A stretch of DNA of 64,000 bases from Malacoplasma muris (GCF_046774425.1 NZ_CP177248.1:62001-126000), one strand, 5' to 3'; numbered from the stretch's first letter, positions 1-12,031 are shown. Numbers and translations: made by a program. Notes: a model not told the origin generated them from the sequence alone.

Positions 1-1707
1 ATGGAGAATCAGCCAGATACAATTGTTCCATTATCTGTTATTAATTATGATAATAAAGATTTAAATGAAAATAATAATAAAAACAAGCTTTCAGTTGTTC
101 AAGGTGTTGTTCCTATAATTGGAGGATTAGACACAACAAAAACAGCTGAGTCAATATGAAATTATTCTAAATCTAGATCGAATTATGCAATAGCTGGTAC
201 ATTTGATTTTGGAGCTCAATTAGGGAGTATTTTTTCATTAACAACTCCTCCCAAAGATTCTTTGCAAGCACTTGCTAATTTATCTTCTTTTAATACTCCT
301 ATTGATATTACTTTTTCAGACTATAACTTACTTGATGACAATATTCAACAAGGATTATTTTTGAGATTTCCTATTGCAGATATAAATGTTGATAATATTA
401 CAACAATACCTAATCAAAATGATAAAGATATTTTAAAAAATGTTCTAGCTAATTATAATAATTCAAGTAGAAAAGTATCAAAATTCATTGGTATTAAAAA
501 TGAATCATCTTCATTAAGAGTGCCAAATAGTAGAGTGTGAGGCAGCAGTATTGATTATAGTTATGGGGATTTTATAAATGCTAATACTAATAGTGAACTA
601 TGAGAAAATGCATGAAATAAAACTGTTAGTAAAATTGAAAATAACCAAACAATAACTAAAACAATTGGTGAAATTGTTAATGAAAGAGTAAAAAAAGAAA
701 AGCAATGATACAATGAAGCTAGAGAATGAAAGTCAAATCCAAATAATTCAAACATTTATCCATCTTGATTACCAACATATTTAACAAAGAACGAAGAAAA
801 AGATGCATATCTGACATCTTTATCAAAAAGAGAATCAATAACTTCTCCTGCAAGAATTTTTTTAGAGGAATATGCTAATTCATTTAATTTAAAAAGTTAT
901 AATGTTAATAACTTTATTAGAGAGATTAATTCAATAATTTTGTCAGCATTTTATAAATATACAAAATTAAGTGTTTTTGATCCTACTGTTTCAAACTCTA
1001 GAAATGAAATGGATATTTTAAATATCATCGATTTAATGAGTGATATTGATAATGATGTTATAGTAGATAATTTGTATCCTGGTTTTGATTCTATTGATCC
1101 TAATGTAAATAGAGAATTGTATTTGGTTAAACAAGCTTTGAAGCAAATTTATAATGAAAATACTGGTAAAGAACTAACAGGTAAAACTAAATTTAGTGAA
1201 ATACAAGCAATGATTTCAAATAACAATGAATTAAATCAATTTTTTGTTGAAAAGTCAAAAACTAGAAATGAATATAGAGCAATACTAGAGTTGCTTGGTA
1301 TATATTTTCCAGAAATGTTAAATAAAAATGAAGTTAATTTAATTAATTATTTTACTTCAAGTGCAGATGATAGCAATAAACCAATTCTTAGAGTAAATAT
1401 TGATGCATTTCAAAATCTTGTAAAAGCTACAGATAGAATTAGATTTCAATACTATGTTGGAAATAATCCAAATGGAGTAAATGATGTTAAAACATTAGAA
1501 GAGTTCGATGAATGAAATAAAGATAATTGAATATTTTCTTTTTATTCATCTACCTCTTTAACACCAGCATATTATGTGCAAGATTTTTCACAGATACATG
1601 CATATAATTTGATTAATAGAGATATATTAATTCCAGTTTGAATTTTTGTTTCTTTAATAATGTTTTCTATTGGAATGATGTTGTATTCTAAAAGAGATTT
1701 TGCTTAG
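1..1707 (+). CDS. ABC-2-type permease paralogue, C-terminal part (5' end outside window)
   Basis: The reading frame is open from base 1 and ends at TAG 1705-1707. It crosses several TGA codons read as Trp. I do not take the ATG at base 1 as the start: alignment by eye with the permease at 3889-6039 places base 1 at about residue 205 of that protein, so the N-terminal membrane segments lie upstream. What remains is a long hydrophilic region of about 530 residues followed by one C-terminal membrane segment and the ending YSKRDFA, close to YSRRDFA in the 3889 gene. The long region is probably extracytoplasmic. It is one of three tandem paralogues followed by an ATPase. The transported substrate is unknown. 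Confidence 0.75.
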
Positions 1708-1741
1708 TATTAATATTTAGATTTTATTTATAAGGAGTTTT

Positions 1742-3739
1742 ATGAAGGTGGAATTAAATTCAAGAAGAAATAATTCATTTGTTGACTTATCCTTTTTTAA
1801 GTATACTTTTAAAACTTCTTTGAAAAGATTAAGTATATATATTGTCTCTATTGCATATTTGTTATTATTAACAATTGTTATAAATGTTGTTCCTCCTTTG
1901 GCAAAGCAACAACCAATATGAATTTTATGAAGTCCTATTGTTACATCTTTTTTTGTTTTTGGTAATTCAACAGTTGTTGCAATGATAATTATAGAAATAT
2001 TTAGGACCCCAATTGAAGATGGAACTGAAATAATTACAATGAGTAAACCACTTTCAAGATGAGAAATAACAATTGTTAAAATGGTTATTTTTCTAATATA
2101 TGTTGTTATAATTTCAATACTTGCTAGTGCACTTGCATCATTTGTATATCTTAATAAAGAATCTTCATTACATGATAGTACAATAATTGTTTTAGGTGTA
2201 TTTGTTGGTAATATTATTACCTCTATAATATTTGGTGGAATTTCAATAATTTTATCAATATATTGTAGAAAAATTACTTCATTATTAATTATTATATCTT
2301 TATCGTTTACTATAACTTTATTAAATGTTTTTGCTACACTATCAACTATTAATCCAATAAAGATTTTAAGAAAACAAGATGTAAAAATTGAATTTGTAGA
2401 TTTAATTAGTAATAGTGCAAGCAACAACAACAATGAGACTCTTAATATTAAAAATGGAGCAGTAGTTGTTGCAAATAATGGCAGTATACTAAACAACCAA
2501 AAATCTTCATTAGTCTATTCAGAAGTTCAACAAGTTTCAAATTGAGATATCTGAAGTTATTGTAATTTATCAGGACAGCTGTCATCTATGTATCTTTTAA
2601 ACTCGTCAGCAAATTTTTCTCAAAAAATGTTTGATATGGCATCAAATATCTCAGATTGAAATACATTTACATTTGAGAAGTATAATATATCATCTGAAAA
2701 AAAACATGTTTTTTATTATGGTGTTCCAAATGAGTTTTCTCAAATATTAGATAATAAAAATTCACTAGTATTTCATGAATATCTTTTATATTTAAAACGA
2801 AACAATATTTTTAATTTTATATCAAAACCAAGACATACTTCATTAATACCTATAAATTATAATAGAAATCAAAACAAAAAAATATCTCCTGATTTGTTTA
2901 ATAATTTATGAAATAAATATTATGATTCAATTAAAAAAGAATTATTTTTAAATTATGAAAAATATAATAATAGTCAACAAACAAATAAAGAATATAGTTT
3001 ATCAGATATTCCAAATCCTTTATCAATACTAATAAGTAAACTGGCAATTGATTATAAATTGTCTGCAAATAATTATGATAATTTTCATAATTATGTATTA
3101 GAAGTTATGTGATCAGCAATAGCTGAGTTTATGAATTTAAAAAATATTGACATTTTTAGCATCATTGATTTTTTTAATGTTGATGATAACATTCCAAATG
3201 TTATATCAAATGATCAAGTAGTAAGAGTAAGAAATATTTATCCACAATATGATGAACTTGCTCCAAAAATAAAAGAATGAATTAACAATACTTTAAAAAT
3301 TAATGTTGATTCATCAACAGATTTTAAAGAAATTCAAAATGCTGTTAAATCAAATACACAATTAAAACAATTCTTTTTGGAAAAGTTGAATAATAGAGAA
3401 AAATATATTGCTATTTTAAAATCTTTAAATTACAATGTTATTCAAGAAATTAATCCAATTAATTTTAATTTAATTAGTGAATCATATTCTGGTTTTGGAT
3501 ATATTCCAAATAATTTTTCTAACTATGATTCAAATAATATTGATTATGAAAATGATTATTACAGATTTGAATTTACTTCTCCTGTTGCACTTCGAGAAAA
3601 AAGTCTTTTTAATAACTTTGAATTAATGAAATTAAAATCTTTATATGATAGTAAGATATTGTTTCCAGTTTGAATTTCATTGGGAATTATTCTTTTTACA
3701 ATAGGATTATGTTTATATAGTAGAAAAGATTATGTATAA
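1742..3739 (+). CDS. ABC-2-type permease paralogue with large extracytoplasmic domain
   Basis: This is a 665-residue protein with AAGGAG (1732-1737) four bases before the ATG. About four hydrophobic helices lie in the first 200 residues, including VVIISILASALASFVYL. A hydrophilic domain of roughly 420 residues follows, then a last membrane helix and the ending LYSRKDYV. The early motif around EIFRTPIEDGTEIITMSKPLS is near-identical to the 3889 gene and resembles the cytoplasmic coupling region of ABC-2 permeases. It sits 34 bases after the first paralogue and is probably cotranscribed with it. A strong terminator follows at once, separating it from the third paralogue. In-frame TGA codons are Trp, so this is not a broken gene. 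Confidence 0.75.
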
Positions 3740-3745
3740 CAATTT

Positions 3746-3793
3746 AAATGATATAGCAAATTGCTTTATTGTGTTTCGCTATATCATTTTTAT
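3746..3793 (+). terminator. Rho-independent terminator after second permease
   Basis: Arms AAATGATATAGC (3746-3757) and GCTATATCATTTT (3778-3790) form a stem of about 12 bp, followed by a T-rich tail. Confidence 0.75.
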
Positions 3794-3888
3794 TAATTTA
3801 AATCTTATCTTGGTAAGATAAATATAATATTTAGTTTTATTATATTTTTGTATTAAAATACTATCTATACATATTCAGAGGAAATATT

Positions 3889-6039
3889 ATGAGTACAAAA
3901 CAAATAAATAATAATAAGTCCATTTTTGATATTGCATTTTTTAAATTTTCTTTTAGTATAGTTTCAAAAAAAATATCAATATATTTATCAACGCTTTTAT
4001 ATTTTTTGCTTGTTATTTCTTGTACAACAATAGTACCAGCAATTGCTCAAATAGATCCTATTCAATTATTTACTATGCAAACAACAGCAATGTTTTTAAT
4101 GTTATGTGTTGCAATAGTTGCTAGCTTTATAGCAATAGAAATATTTAGGACATCCATAGATGATGGGACTGAATTATTAACTGTTAGTAAACCTATCTCT
4201 AGAAAAGAAATAGTTTTTGCGAAATTGGTAATTTTCTTAATATATATAATAATTATTTCAATTATATCAACAGGATTATCTAGTTTTATGTTTCTTGTTG
4301 GATATGGTAGTAAAGAAGATAATTTAAAAATTTTGCTTGGAATATTAGTTGCAACATTGATAAATGGAATTATTTTTGGTTCAATTGCTACAATACTTTC
4401 ATTATTTTTTAAAAAAATTATTTCATTACTTATTACACTATCAATAGCTTTTATATTGATTGTGTACTCATTATTGGGTAGTTTTGTTGTTAAATCTCCT
4501 ATAACATTAATGCAACAAAATGATGTTTCAATAACTCCATTTTCATTGGTGGAAGTTAATAAAAATAAAAAAGTTAATGTTCTTCAAGGGATGTCAATTC
4601 CTGTTACATCAGTTGGTAATAAAGAAATTATTTCAGATGGACAAGTTATAAAAAATAAGCCTTCAGATATTTGAAATAAATATAAAAATGAATCATCTTA
4701 CAATAAATTTGCTATTTCTGATTTTGGTTATCAATTATCTAGTATATATACACTAGGAAGATATAATGCTAATGCTGTTGATGCATTAAAAAGAATGTCA
4801 ATATTTAATTCTCCAGTTGATTTTCAGTTTACTGATTATGATATAAATAGTATTAAAGATACAAATGATTATTTTGCAAAAATAAATATTGGAATAAGTG
4901 ATAAATTACCAACAACTTATTTTCCTGAATTAAAAACAGCAGGATTAGTTATGAACAAAAATGGTTCATCAAAAATTAATAATGAAACTCTTACTAAATA
5001 TAATACTAAGGTGACAAATACTGATTATCAAATTAGTCAAATAAATGTAAACAAAAATGAAGAATTAAGTTGAGATTACATTTGATCTAAAAAACTTTAT
5101 AATGTTTCAGTTGATTTTGATAATTCTAATCCTGTTGAAAACCAACAAATGACTATGAATAATTATATTGATAGCTATGTAAATTATGTTAGAAATAAGA
5201 AATCAACAACAGGTAAATTAAGTCCTGCAGATTTTAAAGATCTTGCTTCAATTTTTATGAAAGAATATTTTGAAGAAGAAGTTAAAATAAAATCATCAGA
5301 TGACATTATTAGTGATCTTAATTCAATATTATATTCAGGGTTTTATAAATTAGCATTTAATCAATCTAATTCAGAAAAATCAAATATTAAGATAGTTAGT
5401 TTATCAAGTATTATTGATTTTTATAAAGATATTGATCCAGAATTAACTTTTGGAGAAATTTATAAAACATATGGAGATGATCCAAATGATCCAATTAATC
5501 AACCATTTTATACTCAAGGTGGAAAGTTATTTACAATAAAAGGATTAATTGATCTATTCTTATATGGAGAAAATTCTTCACAAAAATCTTCAGCAAATAC
5601 TAAATGAAGTGAAGTTACAAATAGAATAGACACACATTATAAAGATACTTTAAAAGTTGAAATTGAAAATAATGCAAAAGAAAGAAATCAAAATAGAACA
5701 ATACTTAGTTTATTAGGTGTTAAATTAGATGGATATATAGACAATACAAATTCAGATATTTCAAGATATTTGAATCCTAGTCAAGAGTATAAAAACAATT
5801 TTATTAATATTTCAAATAATGGTACATATTTTACTTTTATTGAAAATGGAAAAGTGTATGCAAATACTCAATATAGACCATCAGTAACATTAACACCAAC
5901 TAATTTATTGTTGAATTTTCAAAAAGCAAAAGTTATTTATACATTAGACAGTAATATTGTTATTATTGTATGAACCATGATTTCTTTAATAATATTTGCT
6001 GCAACAATGATATTGTATTCTAGAAGGGATTTTGCATAG
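3889..6039 (+). CDS. ABC-2-type permease paralogue, complete
   Basis: This 716-residue membrane protein starts at ATG 3889 with AGAGGA six bases upstream. TM helices occur near residues 25-50, 62-85, 110-135, 145-170 and 180-205. The segment between TM2 and TM3 carries the conserved EIFRTSIDDGTELLTVSKPI. Residues of about 210-680 form a soluble domain predicted to lie outside the cell, and a final helix ends in MILYSRRDFA. This is an ABC-2-like permease interrupted by a domain of about 470 residues. The ATPase begins two bases after the stop, so the two are translationally coupled and probably form one transporter. Whether it exports lipid, lipoprotein or peptide cannot be told from sequence. 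Five or more TGA codons are Trp. Confidence 0.8.
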
Positions 6040-6041
6040 TT

Positions 6042-7487
6042 ATGAAGAAAAAAAATGTTCCTAAGATAATAAATTTTGATGAAAATCCATTGTCTTTAAA
6101 TTTTAAAGAAGATGATGTTAAAAAAAAGAAGTCTAAAAAAAGAAAGAAAACACCTTCTAAAAAAAGGGTTTTAAATTTGCAAAAAGAAAATGTTAAAAAA
6201 GAAAATAATAAGAAAAAAGTTGATAATTTAATTGAATATCATGATTTATCTAAAAGAGTAGAAGTAGATAAATTATCTTTTAACAAAGTTGATTATTGTA
6301 CAATGTCTCCTATTCTTGTTGAGGAAAAACAAAAAGATCTACCTATTAAAAAAGATAAAAAAGTTAAACCTATACAAAAGTTAGAAGAAAAGAAAGAAGT
6401 TAATAAAAAGCAGCCTGTAATTGAAGAAGAAAGTTATATAGAACCTGAAGTTATTGAAGAAATAACTAGTGTTAAAGAACCATTAAATCAAAATACTTAT
6501 GATGGTGATGAAAATAATATTTTATTAGAAGTTGTAAATTTAAGAAAACAATATAATAGAAAAGCAAAACCTGCTATTGATAAATTAAATTTTCAAGTTT
6601 TAAGAGGTCAATTTCATGCTTTTATAGGTGCTAATGGGGCAGGTAAAACAACTACAATTAAATCAATTGTTGGTGCATATGCAAATTTTGAAGGACAAGT
6701 TAAAATTTCTGGATTAGATAATAGAGAAAAAATGTCTAAAGCAAGACTTGGATATATTCCAGAAATTGCGAGATTCCCTTCTAGAATTTCAGCTTTTAAT
6801 TATTTAAAAAGTATGGCAATGTTAAATAGATTAACATCAAAAGAAGCAGAAAATTTTGCAAAAGATATATTGATTGAATTTAAAATGTATGATTTAAAAG
6901 ATGTATCACCAAATAAATTTTCTAGTGGTCAAAAAAAGAAAATATTATTAGGACAAGCATTATCAAATGATCCAGATATTTTAATAATGGATGAACCTGC
7001 AGCTAATCTTGATCCAAAAGCAAGAATTGATTTCTTTAATATATTAAAAGGTTTGCAAAGAAGAGGAAAATCAATTTTCATTTCAAGTCATATTTTAAGT
7101 GAGTTGGATTTATATGCAGATTCACTAACAATATTAGATGGTGGAAAAATAGCTTACACAGGAATAAGACATGATGAATCACATCATGGTAACAAATATG
7201 CTTATAGAATACATTTGCTTAAAGAAAATGACTTTGGTAAATATAATATGAGTAAAATTACTTTTGAGCAAAATGTAGATGAACCTAAACAATATATTGT
7301 TTCATCAAATGATAAAAATGCAATAGATGATCTTTTAGCATATTTATTTAAAAATAATAAAACTAATAAAGTTGAACTTTATAGACTATCAATTGAAGAT
7401 ATGTATAAAAAATATGTAATATTTGGCTCAGTTCATACAGGTTATAAACTTAATGTAAATTCAACATTAGAAGAAAACACTAAATAA
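6042..7487 (+). CDS. ABC transporter ATP-binding protein with charged N-terminal extension
   Basis: The protein has 481 residues. Residues 1-160 are a lysine-rich then Glu/Lys-rich extension of low complexity with no recognisable domain. A standard ABC ATPase follows: Walker A GANGAGKTT at about 196-204, signature FSSGQKKK at about 293, Walker B ILIMDEP at about 313, and the H-loop ISSH at about 347. The most similar families are the CcmA/NatA-type ATPases that partner ABC-2 permeases, consistent with the permease two bases upstream. A C-terminal stretch of about 100 residues after the ATPase core is family-typical. The job of the extension is unknown; it could bind nucleic acid, membrane lipid or the permease. 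No in-frame TGA is present. Confidence 0.85.
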   Translation: MKKKNVPKIINFDENPLSLNFKEDDVKKKKSKKRKKTPSKKRVLNLQKENVKKENNKKKVDNLIEYHDLSKRVEVDKLSFNKVDYCTMSPILVEEKQKDLPIKKDKKVKPIQKLEEKKEVNKKQPVIEEESYIEPEVIEEITSVKEPLNQNTYDGDENNILLEVVNLRKQYNRKAKPAIDKLNFQVLRGQFHAFIGANGAGKTTTIKSIVGAYANFEGQVKISGLDNREKMSKARLGYIPEIARFPSRISAFNYLKSMAMLNRLTSKEAENFAKDILIEFKMYDLKDVSPNKFSSGQKKKILLGQALSNDPDILIMDEPAANLDPKARIDFFNILKGLQRRGKSIFISSHILSELDLYADSLTILDGGKIAYTGIRHDESHHGNKYAYRIHLLKENDFGKYNMSKITFEQNVDEPKQYIVSSNDKNAIDDLLAYLFKNNKTNKVELYRLSIEDMYKKYVIFGSVHTGYKLNVNSTLEENTK

Positions 7488-7546
7488 AATGTATAACTTA
7501 TAATTTTTTGCTTGAAATTGAATCATATCAACATAAGAGAATAATT

Positions 7547-7590
7547 TATATCCATAAATCATTTATTGATTGTGGATATTTTTTATTTTA
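7547..7590 (+). terminator. Terminator after ABC ATPase gene
   Basis: ATATCCA (7548-7554) pairs with TGGATAT (7573-7579) and is followed by TTTTTTATTTT. The rest of 7591-7756 is AT-rich with no convincing ORF or RNA. Confidence 0.65.
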
Positions 7591-7756
7591 ATTTAAATGC
7601 ATTTTTATAATTTATTGTTTAATAAAAACTTTTATTATAATGTTTTACTAAACTTTTATGTTTATAAATATAAAATATGCATATTTTATAATGTTTATTA
7701 AATGTTTGTAAAATAATAAGTTATTCTAATATTTATATTGATAGTTGTTAATTAAA

Positions 7757-7805
7757 GTGAAAATAAAATGAAGTGATACAAGTTAATTATGTGTTCACTT
7801 CATTT
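7757..7805 (-). terminator. Terminator for the minus-strand TIR-like gene
   Basis: AAATGAAGTGA (7766-7776) and TCACTTCATTT (7795-7805) form an 11-bp stem. Read on the minus strand it is followed by TTTTATTTT. It lies 35 bases past the stop of the TIR-like gene. Confidence 0.6.
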
Positions 7806-7839
7806 ATAAAAGACAATATTGTAACTGTCTACAATGTAT

Positions 7840-8400
7840 TTATTTTTTTAGAATTATATTTGCTTGATTTGATGTTGCTATAAATTCATCAATAATATAT
7901 TTAGACATTTGGCCATATGCAAATCCAACATTTAGTATTTTTTCAATATTATTAATATCAATCTCTAATTTATTTCAAGTTGTTTCTAGTATGCTAGCAT
8001 CTCTATTTATAATATTTTTTTGTATTATTTTTGGCAATATACTTCTTGGTATTTGTGTTCCATATTTTTCATAAACTTCAGGAAGATATATGACTACAAT
8101 TCCACATTTTTTTAATAAAGTTGATTCATGCATTGCTGCTCTCAATTCTCAATCAACTGTTTTTCTTTTACCAGTATCAAGACCAACTAAACACACTACA
8201 ACACTAGCATCTTTTAAAATATGCTTTTTAACAGAGTCAATAAAAAATTCATCTTGTGTTTGTTTAATTTTATAAAATTCATTTTCATTTGAATTAACAC
8301 ATTCAAATAATGTGTTATTTCTATTTGCGTTTCATCTAATCAATTGTTCTTTATATTTAATATCACTATTTTCATAGCAACTAATATATACTTTTTTCAT
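7840..8400 (-). CDS. TIR-like (MTH538/ThsB-type, DUF1863) protein
   Basis: A 186-residue protein read on the minus strand with two TGA codons (W23 and W84) as Trp. A standard-code ORF search would break it. RBS GAGGA lies upstream of the ATG (complement of 8398-8400), with TATAAT on the minus strand at 8437-8442. The start MKKVYISCY is a flavodoxin-like beta strand. Residues 64-86 read DASVVVCLVG, then TGKRKTVDWEL: this is the hydrophobic strand, the T-x-K loop and the WE dipeptide typical of the TIR-like family that includes ThsB of Thoeris anti-phage defence. The Glu of WE would be the catalytic or sugar-contact residue. The C-terminal 80 residues are helical and unassigned. No ThsA (SIR2) gene is next to it. 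A signalling or NAD-hydrolysing role is inference. Confidence 0.7.
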
Positions 8401-8436
8401 ATTGTATGTCCTCAAAGATAGTACCTATTAAATATT

Positions 8437-8442
8437 ATTATA
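8437..8442 (-). promoter_or_regulatory. Probable -10 box of the TIR-like gene
   Basis: TATAAT on the minus strand, 36 bases before the start codon. No clear -35 was seen, which is usual in mollicutes. Confidence 0.45.
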
Positions 8443-8582
8443 TTTTGTTTGGGTTTGCAATTAGGATAAATAATGTTTATTTTGATAAAATCATTATTCA
8501 ACATAAAAATACAATTAAAAATACTTTATGTTTTGTGGTTTAATTATTATATTGAATTATTGCAAATATTTGAGGACAATTT

Positions 8583-11500
8583 ATGATTAATAGTAATATC
8601 TTTTGAATAAAGGTAAAAAACTCTTCAACTCTCAAAGCTATTTTTAATAGTTCTATTTTAGGACAATTAAGAAAAGAATCTATATATGAATATGGAAAAG
8701 CTAATTCATATGTATTTAATGACTACTTTGATGATAAAAAGAGTTTTTGAGTTCATGCTAAAACAGATGATGATGTAATAGAATTAGTAGAAATATTATC
8801 TGAAGAATTTTCTACTCCAATTTTAGCTTATTGAAACAATAAATATATTGCCTTCAATTCTATTGGTAAAAGAATATTAATAGAAGATGAATTTGCTAAT
8901 GATTATTGTTTGGTAGCTTCAATTTTAGAAGAAGCTTCAGGTTATTCTTTTAATGCTGAAGAATATTTTGATCTTTATAATGATAACTGTGAAGAAGAAG
9001 AAGTTTCTAATTTGAGTCAAGAAGAACAATGTGAAAACAAAAGTCTAGATAATAAATCACATGATTTGAATCTTTCTAAAGATACACAGAATATAAGTAA
9101 TCAAATAAAAAATGTTGATCACTGCTGTGATTTAGATTCAAAAGAACTTATTAAAGAGAACTACAATAAGAATAATAATGTTGCTAGTGAAGTAGAAAAT
9201 TTATCTACATTTTTTGATGATATATCAAACAATGAATTAAATTCTTTTGATTTAGAAAAAAATATTTTAGATAATAAAGATGATTTAATTTTAGATGAGA
9301 CTTTTTTAAATGATGATTTATTTAAAGGATGCAATTTAAATGGTTGTAATTCACAAAGTTGCTCATCATGTTTTTCGCAAATGGAAAAATCAATGAATGA
9401 TAACAATGAGCTTTTAAATAATATTGAAGATATTAAAGTTGATAGTGTATTAATTGAAGATTTATTAAAAGAAAATCAAAAACTTGACAATGAAGATTCA
9501 AATTCAATAGAAGAAAAGTATGAATTTGAATATAACCTAAATAATAATATGCTAGATGAAACAAACCTTGATTTAGATTATTTAAATAATTTCAATTCAT
9601 TAAATGAAATTAATGATGATTTTAATTATGATAAATTTTTTAATGAATTATTTAATAATTCAAATGAAACTAATAATTCTTTAAATGATAATTTTGAAAA
9701 TAATGAAATTGATCAAAATTCTATAAATAGTTTGCAAGAATCATTTGAACAACTATTTAGTGAAGAGATAAATAATGAAAATGATAGTGATAATTCATTG
9801 GATGATGATTCTGAAATTGATGAAATTGATGAAATTGATGAAAATCCTATAAATAGTTTGCAAGAATCATTTGAACAACTATTTAGTGAAGAGATAAATA
9901 ATGAAAATAATAGTGATAATTCATTGGGTGATGATTCTGAAAATGATGAAGTTTATTTAGAATCTATTAATTCTTTACAAGAAGCACTTGAAGAAATAAT
10001 AAATAATGAAGTTATAGATAAGATAGATAGCGATGTAATAAAAGATGATTCTGATAAAGAAAACATTTCTATATCATCTGATTTAATTGGAGATTCTTTT
10101 GAAAAAAGAATAAATGATGAAATGGAAAATTGTTCTACTTATATTGATTTAGAAAATAACTTAAATCAATTTGACTTTAGTAGTGATTCAATTGATTCTG
10201 CAGATGATGTAGAATTTATTGAAAATATTGATAATTATTTAGAAGAAAATGAAAAGAAATTAAATGAAATAAATCTTGATTTTGACATTAATAGTGAATT
10301 AAAAAATGAAAAATTTGAAATTGATGAAGAAAAATCTAAAGAAGAAAAATGTTCTTTAGATAATTTAAATTTTGAATTTAATGAATCTCAAATAAATATT
10401 GATTCTAATTTAGCAATTGATTTAGAGGAATTGGAAGATGAATCTAATGAAAAATTACATGAAGAAGAGATTACACTAAGTAATAAGATCTTTGAATTTG
10501 ATAAACAAGACAATGTTGATTATAGTAATGTAGTTGAAGATAAAATTAGTCATCTTGACAAAATTGATGTTAATTCTTTTAAAGAAAATGATATTAATAT
10601 ACCTTCAAATCAATTAGGAGAAGATAATTATGATAATGATGATTTTTCTCTTGAAGGTAATCAAAATAATTATTATGATGATTTATTTGAAAAAATAGAT
10701 AAAGATGATGAAGAAAATAATGAAATGATTGATTATAATTTAAAAAAGATTCAAGAAATTCTAGATGATTATTCAAATTTAATAGAGGAAAAAGAAGAAC
10801 AAAATATTGATGAATTAGATAATAGCAAAGATTTTATTGATGAGTACTTAAATAATTCTGGAATTGATGATAATGAGTTTAAAGAATCTTTTTTTGAATC
10901 AATAACTAAAGAAAACACTTTTAACGAATCTCCGATAGAAAAAGTTGATAATGATTCATTAAATGATTTTGCACCTTCAGTTAATATATTAGAAGCAAAT
11001 TCTTTTTTTGAAGAAGCTAATGAGACAATAGATTTTGATAAATTAGTTAATAATTCAGAATCAGAGTTTAATAAAGAAGAAAATATTCTACCTATAGATT
11101 GAGTTTCTGATTCAGATAATGATTTTGCTGAAGAAAGTGTTACAACTGATGATGTAGATAACCAATACACAATAACTAATGAATTTAATGATGTTTCAAA
11201 CTTATTTAATGAAATTGATGACTTGCATGATGATTCATTAGATAAGCATTTAAGTGATGACAGTGAATTCAATCACATAAATGATTATGACAAAATTAAT
11301 AATTTATATTCTCACCATTTAGAAAATTACTCTGAATATAGACCAACATATGATTATTCTTCAAACAATAGAGCAACATCAAAAATTGTTAATGATAAAT
11401 TAACTTTAGATGATGTTCAAGAAAATGATCATTTGGAAAATGTTTCAATAAACGAAATAAATGATTCAATAGAAGAAATATCAAATGAATTAGTTAATGA

Positions 11501-12023
11501 AATAAATAGTATTGATAATAATGTTAATGAAAATCTTGATAATGTATTCAATATTAATAGTGAAAATATTGATGAACAAAATAATGATGAATTAGAATTA
11601 TCTGAATTTAGTAATTTTGAAAGTATACCAGTTATTGAAACAACAGATAGTGTTATATTAAATGAATCATATGATGAACATACCAACAATTATGATGATA
11701 ATATAGCACCAAATATTTATGAAAATATTTATACAGACTTAATTCCAGATGAAAATTTAGAGTATGAAGAAACACCATCATCTCAAAGTCATGTTTCTAT
11801 TGAGTTGCCATCAAGAGATTTTAAAGAATTACATGAAAAAAATAAAAAATTATCAGAGGATTTATCGGTATTTTTAGATGAACTTAAAAGAGAAAAAGAA
11901 ATTATTTCTAATAGAGAAGAAATCATTATAAATAGAGAAAAAAAATTAAAACAAATTCTTAATGCTGACTATTCAGCTGAAGCTGACATTTCAATGTCTG
12001 ATAGAAATTGAAAAAAAGCATAA
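8583..12023 (+). CDS. Very acidic repeat-containing protein, 1146 residues
   Basis: The gene starts at ATG 8583 with TGAGGA upstream. TGA codons at 8604, 8748, 8832, 11100 and 12009 read as Trp, giving an unbroken frame to TAA 12021-12023. Residues 1-115 form an ordered-looking domain with WIKVKN and KSFWVHAKTDDD. Residues of about 120-1060 are extremely rich in Asp, Glu, Asn and Ser with few aromatics, so probably disordered. Near residues 380-470 there is a tandem repeat with the unit NSLQESFEQLFSEEINNEN. Residues of about 1075-1130 are a coiled coil (LHEKNKKLSEDLSVFLDELK, then REK/REE heptads). There is no signal peptide or TM segment, so it is likely cytoplasmic and possibly cytoskeletal or scaffold-like. 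Function is unknown. Confidence 0.75.
9721..9972 (+). repeat. 126-bp in-frame tandem repeat inside the acidic protein gene
   Basis: Copies begin at 9721 and 9847. The first 70 or so bases of each are almost identical (from CTATAAATAGTTTGCAAGAA on), and both encode 42 residues. A third, diverged copy starts near 9961. Copy number could change without breaking the frame. Confidence 0.75.
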
Positions 12024-12031
12024 TATATAGA

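Noticed and set aside
1717..2496. Long open frame on the minus strand (259 codons)
   Set aside because: It is the reverse of the permease gene, low-complexity Ile/Thr/Leu, with no RBS or homology.
1..3739. Reading the fragmented frames here as pseudogenes
   Set aside because: The breaks are all TGA. With TGA as Trp the frames are continuous and align with each other and with 3889-6039.
8090..8275. Small plus-strand ORF
   Set aside because: It is the reverse of the TIR-like gene, which has RBS, promoter and terminator on the other strand.
8583..8930. EAGR-box cytadherence domain in the acidic protein
   Set aside because: The region has some aromatics but not the Trp/Gly/Asp spacing of an EAGR box.
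10769..11272. Minus-strand frame in the acidic gene
   Set aside because: Ser-rich mirror of Asp/Glu/Asn codons, no start context.
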